From: Clostridium sp. 1001271st1 H5
GTDB taxonomy: Bacteria > Bacillota > Clostridia > Lachnospirales > Lachnospiraceae
NCBI RefSeq assembly: GCF_005845215.1
Contig: NZ_SPHO01000017.1
Coordinates: 1-64,000 of the forward strand
Direction of reading: 5' to 3'
Length of the DNA: 64,000 nucleotides
The notes under the pieces were generated by a model that was not told where the DNA came from, searched no databases, and worked only from the letters and a program-made list of their open reading frames with translations. The position numbers and the translations under genes are program-made. Each line of letters begins with the position of its first letter. Within the stretch, counting starts at the first letter, position 1. Below, one piece after another: positions 59,672-64,000 of this stretch.

Positions 59672-62600
59672 TTAGCCCAGCAGGCCCCGCAGCTCCTCCA
59701 TATTGATTGGCTTTGTCAGAACAGCTCCGAATCCTGCCCTGGCTGCCTCCGCCCGCACCTCATCCTCGCTGCTGGATGTAAATGCAAAGATTGGAATGGT
59801 TCCCGCGCTATTCTTGCGGCTGCCCCGGATAGCTGCCGCTGCCTCAAAACCGTTCATGACCGGCATATGCAAATCCAGCAGAATGGCGTCATATGTGCCG
59901 TCCATAGCATCAACATATGCCTCCAGGGCCTGGCGTCCGTTCTCCACGGCGTCCACCTGCTGGCCGTCCGCCCGTATCAGCTCCACTGCAATTTCCCGGT
60001 TCAGTTCATTGTCCTCTGCCAGCAGCAGCCGCAGACAGCGTCCCTCGCGCCGTACCCGCGCAATCTCCTTTGCCAGGATTGTGAAATCAATTGGCTTTGG
60101 AACAAAGCCGTTCATCCCTGCCTCAAGAGTCTCCCTGCGGTCCTCCTCAAAGGCATTGGCTGTCAGTGCGATAATGGGTATGGCTGCTGCCTGCGGGTGG
60201 CTGCTTCTCCGTATCCTGCGGGCTGCATCCAGCCCTCCCAGAACAGGCATCTGCAAATCCATGAGAATCACATCGTATGTATGCTCAGGAGCTTCCAGAA
60301 AACGGCTGCATCCCTCTTCCCCGTCCCTGGCGGTATCCACCTCTGCTCCCATAAGTCCTGAGAGCATTTCCACTGCGATTTCCAGATTGACTGCATTGTC
60401 CTCCACCACCAGCAGATGCATGCCCTTTAATACTCCGGCCAGCCCGCCGGACGTGTTCTCGCTCTGCCCCAGCATTCCGGTGATTTTCCGGTACAGGTTC
60501 ATCCTGAACAGCGGCAGGCTGATTGTATGGTTAAATCCCTTCTGTCTAAGTTCCTCAGACAGTTCCTGCTCATCCGGTTTCAGTCCCAGCAGCAAAAGGG
60601 TGCTGCCGCCCAAATCCCGCCTCAGTCCTTCTCCGGTTAATGCCTGGTCAAAACGCAGCATCTTATAGGGAAGAAATACCAGGGAAAACGGATGCCCTGC
60701 CGCCCTTTTCCCGGCTGCCAGGGACACTGCTGCCTGATAGTCTGTCTTCCAGGCTCCGTCCACACCGATTTCCTCCAGCTTTCTCACTGCATCCCGGCAT
60801 TTTACCTCGCTGCCCGGCTCGCCGATAACCAGCATGGCGCAGCCGGCTGCCAGCGGCACATGGCGGCTGCCCAGACGGATGGAAAGCTCAATGGTAAAGG
60901 TGGTGCCCTCACCCGGCTCGCTTTCCACGCGGATGGTGCCTCCCATCAGGTCCACAATGCGCTTGGTGATGGCCATGCCCAGGCCCGTGCCCTGGATTCC
61001 CTGGCTGTAGGAATTCTGGTCCCGCGAGAACATATCGAAAATCCGGCTCATATATTCCGGGCTCATACCCACGCCCGTATCGCTTACCTGAAACACGTAG
61101 CGGGCAAATGCAGGCTCCGGCGACTGCACTTCCGTGATATCCAGACGGATTTCCCCGTCCTTCGGCGTAAACTTTACGGCATTGCCCAGCACATTGGTAA
61201 GCACCTGGCCTAAGCGCACCGTGTCGCCGCACAGCAGTTCATGGGTGATATTCCAGACATTGACGTCAAAATGCTGGCTGCGCACACTTGTCTGGGACTG
61301 GGTCACCGTGACCACGCCGGACAGCCATTCGCCCAGCTCAAACTCAGTCTCGGCCAGCTGCATTTTGCCGGATTCAATTTTAGACATATCCAGCACATCG
61401 TTAATCAGCCCCAGCAGCAGCTTGGAGGAATTGGCGATTTTCTGAAGGCATTCCGTTACCTTCTTGCTGTCCTCCGGTGAATACAGAGCCAGGTTGGTCA
61501 GGCCGATTACAGCGTTCAGGGGCGTACGGATATCATGGCTCATGCTTGCCAGGAACGTGCTCTTGGCGGCATTGGCCCGCGCCTCGCTCTCCAGCGCCTC
61601 CTCCAGACGCCTGCGGGACTGTACCCGTTCCGTGATATCCTCCAGCGTCAGGGTGATAAAGCGCTGGCTGCTGTCCTGTTCCGCAATCAGATAGGCATTA
61701 AGGGACAGCACGATATCCTTGCGGGTGTCGGGGCGGGTAAAGCGCAGCTTCAGGCTGCCGCTGGCACACTCCCCCTTACGGATTCGGCTGATAAGGTCCA
61801 GAACCGCCTGGCGGTCGCTGTCATTGATACAGCATAAAAACTTTTCTTCTATGACATTTTCAAATGCATCCTCAATCCCCAGAACCTGGTCCGTATTGCG
61901 GGACGCATACTCAATGGCCCCGCTTGTACTGTCTGCAATGACAATGACATTGGGCACATAATGGGTCATAAGGGTGAAAATCCGGTCGCGGCGCACAGCT
62001 TCCCTGGATGCGTTGGCCCGCACCACAAATACCAGCATGATTACTATCACCAGAAACATACCCAGCATCAGCGCAATGATGAACACGGTCAGATGGATGG
62101 TTTCCTGGTTAATCTGCACTGCATCTGCCGTAATGTGGTCATAGGAAACACAGGAGATAAAATCCCATCCGGTTCCCGGAACCGGCGCATACACAAGCTC
62201 ATACCGGGAATCCCCGAAATAAATCTCGGCGCTGCCGCTTTTATCGTTCCTGAAATCCCACAGCACCCTGTCACAGTCCGTCCTGCCCTGGTCATCCGGA
62301 GTAAAGAATCCTGCATTTTTAGGATTTTCCTCAAAATATGTAAACAGATTTAGGGATTCCCCCAGCTCCTGGTTTACATGGGTGCGGGAGAGAATCAGAC
62401 CCGAATCAGTGGTAATCATATAGGACGCATTGTCCCCAAAGGTGGTGGAATCATAGAGGGACCGGAAGGAATCCTGGCTGTAGATGCCAATCAGTATGAC
62501 TGAGCCCGTACGGCAGGAAAATGCAACCACATCCTTGCCGGAAGCGCTGAACGGGTCTGATATAAAGCTGATTGCCTCCCCGTCCGGACTGGTCAGGCAG

Positions 62601-63040
62601 TCCACATATGCCTGGCTGGAATACAGGTTGATGGGTTTCACAGCCGTTCCCTCGCTGTACACGCCGCGGCCGGATTCATTCAGCAGCACACAGTAATCGA
62701 ATACGGACACCCTGTTAAAATCCCGGATATAACTGCGGTCCTCCTCACTGAGTCCGTCCATGGAGTCAAAGCCGTTCTCCTTCAAATCTTCGGACATGCC
62801 GATTCCCAGCACGCGTATCTCATGCTGGCAGTGATTGAATCCTTCTGTTGTTTTGGAAATCAGGGTATTGGTTGTCTCCTTCAGCGCAGAGATATTGGAA
62901 TTAATGATACGGTCATAGATGTCTCTGCGGTATCCTTCCAGAAAATAAGACAATGACAGGTAAAATACAATCGCGAGAGCGATGCAGACCGCTATGGTCG
63001 CAGGCAGAGAAAACTTATGTTTTTTTCGTATCTGTTTCAT
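59672..63040 (-). CDS. Hybrid sensor histidine kinase with dCache-like sensor and two receivers
   Basis: A 1122-residue membrane kinase. It has one helix (about 12-34), an extracytoplasmic dCache-like sensor (about 36-305), a second helix (about 315-342) and a PAS domain (about 355-470). HisKA follows with H502 in SMSHDIRTPLNAVIG, then HATPase_c (about 610-725: LGNAVKFTPKDG, DTGVGMSPE, GTGLGMAITK). Residues of about 740-865 look like a degenerate receiver with no phosphoacceptor. Two intact receivers end the protein: VVEDNAVN with VILMDLQMPVLGG, and LAEDNELN with AILLDLHMPVMNG. There is no HPt or DNA-binding domain, so signal output must pass to an unlinked protein. It is the first gene of a two-gene unit with the fusion lipoprotein. 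Confidence 0.87.
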   Translation of the reverse strand: MKQIRKKHKFSLPATIAVCIALAIVFYLSLSYFLEGYRRDIYDRIINSNISALKETTNTLISKTTEGFNHCQHEIRVLGIGMSEDLKENGFDSMDGLSEEDRSYIRDFNRVSVFDYCVLLNESGRGVYSEGTAVKPINLYSSQAYVDCLTSPDGEAISFISDPFSASGKDVVAFSCRTGSVILIGIYSQDSFRSLYDSTTFGDNASYMITTDSGLILSRTHVNQELGESLNLFTYFEENPKNAGFFTPDDQGRTDCDRVLWDFRNDKSGSAEIYFGDSRYELVYAPVPGTGWDFISCVSYDHITADAVQINQETIHLTVFIIALMLGMFLVIVIMLVFVVRANASREAVRRDRIFTLMTHYVPNVIVIADSTSGAIEYASRNTDQVLGIEDAFENVIEEKFLCCINDSDRQAVLDLISRIRKGECASGSLKLRFTRPDTRKDIVLSLNAYLIAEQDSSQRFITLTLEDITERVQSRRRLEEALESEARANAAKSTFLASMSHDIRTPLNAVIGLTNLALYSPEDSKKVTECLQKIANSSKLLLGLINDVLDMSKIESGKMQLAETEFELGEWLSGVVTVTQSQTSVRSQHFDVNVWNITHELLCGDTVRLGQVLTNVLGNAVKFTPKDGEIRLDITEVQSPEPAFARYVFQVSDTGVGMSPEYMSRIFDMFSRDQNSYSQGIQGTGLGMAITKRIVDLMGGTIRVESEPGEGTTFTIELSIRLGSRHVPLAAGCAMLVIGEPGSEVKCRDAVRKLEEIGVDGAWKTDYQAAVSLAAGKRAAGHPFSLVFLPYKMLRFDQALTGEGLRRDLGGSTLLLLGLKPDEQELSEELRQKGFNHTISLPLFRMNLYRKITGMLGQSENTSGGLAGVLKGMHLLVVEDNAVNLEIAVEMLSGLMGAEVDTARDGEEGCSRFLEAPEHTYDVILMDLQMPVLGGLDAARRIRRSSHPQAAAIPIIALTANAFEEDRRETLEAGMNGFVPKPIDFTILAKEIARVRREGRCLRLLLAEDNELNREIAVELIRADGQQVDAVENGRQALEAYVDAMDGTYDAILLDLHMPVMNGFEAAAAIRGSRKNSAGTIPIFAFTSSSEDEVRAEAARAGFGAVLTKPINMEELRGLLG

Positions 63041-63177
63041 CTGCCGTACCTCGCTTTTCCGGAAACCACATGACTTTGAATAGCTTTAACTATTATTATA
63101 TTATTGAGCGGCCCATTTGTCAATTTCACAAAACAGAGCCTCCCGCCGGCCGCATACTGCTTCATACTGCATAAAAC

Positions 63178-63226
63178 GGAAAACAGACCTGTGAAGAAAA
63201 AGCCTGTTCTCCACGGGTCTGTTTTT
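63178..63226. terminator. Terminator of the transketolase gene
   Basis: GAAAACAGACC (63178-63188) pairs with GGTCTGTTTTT (63216-63226), extended by a TGTG/CACG partial pairing. It carries T-runs on both strands and lies 16 bases past the transketolase stop codon on the minus strand. Confidence 0.75.
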
Positions 63227-63241
63227 GCTGCTCTTATATTT

Positions 63242-64000
63242 CTACAGCGACTTCACGGCTGCCACAACATTCTCAACCGTAAATCCGAATTTCTTAAAGA
63301 GCTGTCCGGCCGGTGCGCTGGCGCCAAAGCCTTTCATGGTCACTGTGGTTCCGTCAAGGCCCACATATCTGCCCCAGCCGAAATCGCCCAGTGCCTCTAC
63401 TGCAACTCTCTTTCTCACTGCCTTTGGAAGGACCTTCTCCTTGTAGTCCTCAGGCTGCTCCTCGAATACATCCATGCTCGGCATGCTGACAACGCGTACA
63501 TCCACGCCCTCTTTTGCCAGTTCAGCCTTTGCACCCACTGCCAGTTCCACCTCGGAACCAGTGGCAATGATGATGGCATCCGGAACTTCCTTCGCGGAAT
63601 CCTCCAGGATGTAGGCGCCCTTTAACGCCTCCTTGCTGGAGCCGGCCAGCTGGGGCAGGTTCTGCCTTGTGAGCACCAGGGCCGTGGGCGTCTTCCTGGA
63701 GGACACGGCGCTGTACCATGCGGCTGCTGTCTCCGTGGCGTCGGCCGGACGGTATACATGGAAATTAGGCATGGCGCGCAGCATGGCCAGCTGCTCGATA
63801 GGCTCATGGGTAGGTCCGTCCTCTCCCACGCCGATGCTGTCATGGGTAAACACAAAGGTAAGGGGCACGCCCATAAGCGCGGACAGCCTTGCCATTGGCT
63901 TTGTATAATCACTGAACACAAAGAAGGTGGACACGAACGCCCTCAGGCCGCCGTGAAGCATGAGGCCGTTTCCGATGGCGGACATGGCCAGCTCGCGCAC
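63242..64000 (-). CDS. tkt: Transketolase, C-terminal part (cut by the window edge)
   Basis: The last 252 residues of a transketolase; the gene runs off the right edge. The pyrimidine-binding domain holds FVFSDYTKPMARLSALM, THDSIGVGEDGPTHEPIEQLA and the thiamine-contacting DATETAAAW. The C-terminal domain follows (ALVLTRQNLPQLAGS, AIIIATGSEVELAVGAK, GWGRYVG). The enzyme moves two-carbon units between sugar phosphates in the pentose phosphate pathway. In a heptose context it also supplies sedoheptulose 7-phosphate, the precursor of the HldE pathway. There is no sign that this copy is truncated biologically. Confidence 0.92.
   Translation of the reverse strand: MRELAMSAIGNGLMLHGGLRAFVSTFFVFSDYTKPMARLSALMGVPLTFVFTHDSIGVGEDGPTHEPIEQLAMLRAMPNFHVYRPADATETAAAWYSAVSSRKTPTALVLTRQNLPQLAGSSKEALKGAYILEDSAKEVPDAIIIATGSEVELAVGAKAELAKEGVDVRVVSMPSMDVFEEQPEDYKEKVLPKAVRKRVAVEALGDFGWGRYVGLDGTTVTMKGFGASAPAGQLFKKFGFTVENVVAAVKSL

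Overview
The window reads as chromosome of an anaerobic, low-to-mid GC Gram-positive, most likely a Lachnospiraceae member of the Enterocloster / Clostridium clostridioforme type. This is inferred from gene families and style (AGGAGG ribosome sites, LCP and CpsBCD proteins, KtrAB, receiver-less SARP-like regulators ending in a YMPEYxWAE-type tail), not from any marker gene. I found no rRNA, tRNA, CRISPR array, intact insertion sequence or prophage.

Layout. 1-4.6 kb: a discoidin-like protein, a KamA-family radical SAM protein followed by an 8-copy GC-rich tandem repeat, a FucO-type alcohol dehydrogenase and a TetR regulator. 4.7-11.7 kb: an MMPL/RND transporter translationally coupled to a large secreted protein with a Gly/Ser/Thr repeat tract, a choline-binding-repeat protein, and a TetR regulator. 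11.8-14.1 kb: an RlmI-like methyltransferase, a 48-residue membrane protein and the C-terminal remnant of a MATE transporter.

14.1-32.4 kb is a capsule/exopolysaccharide locus read leftwards. It starts with two small winged-helix regulators and CpsB, CpsC, CpsD and LCP proteins in normal base composition. It then changes to a strikingly AT-rich block (about 14.1-26.3 kb) with an aminotransferase, a ketoisomerase-like cupin, a phosphoglycosyl transferase, two ATP-grasp ligases, an epimerase, GT4 and GT9 glycosyltransferases, a Wzy-like polymerase, a Wzx-like flippase and bifunctional HldE. The set predicts a glycan with heptose and a 3-amino-6-deoxyhexose, possibly with an amide-linked substituent. 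The dTDP-sugar and GmhA/GmhB steps are not in the window.

32.6-39.6 kb is a purine-catabolic operon (guanine deaminase, purine permease, three-subunit xanthine dehydrogenase). It is preceded by a guanine-type riboswitch whose expression platform looks like an ON switch. 39.8-44.3 kb holds the KtrA/KtrB potassium system divergent from a short KdpD-like kinase and KdpE, with three 11-bp-spaced TAAAGAT repeats between them. 44.4-50.2 kb is a MacAB-type efflux operon with two TolC-like coiled-coil proteins, odd for a monoderm.

50.5-57.2 kb carries arginine biosynthesis: argC, a GNAT gene, argJ, argB and argD leftwards, and argG divergent. The control region has back-to-back promoters and a palindrome; a 65-bp direct repeat lies between argJ and argB. 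57.3-63.0 kb encodes a possible new sensory pair: a lipoprotein fusing a solute-binding domain to a 5'-nucleotidase C-terminal domain, and a hybrid histidine kinase with tandem receivers but no visible output. The window ends inside a transketolase gene.
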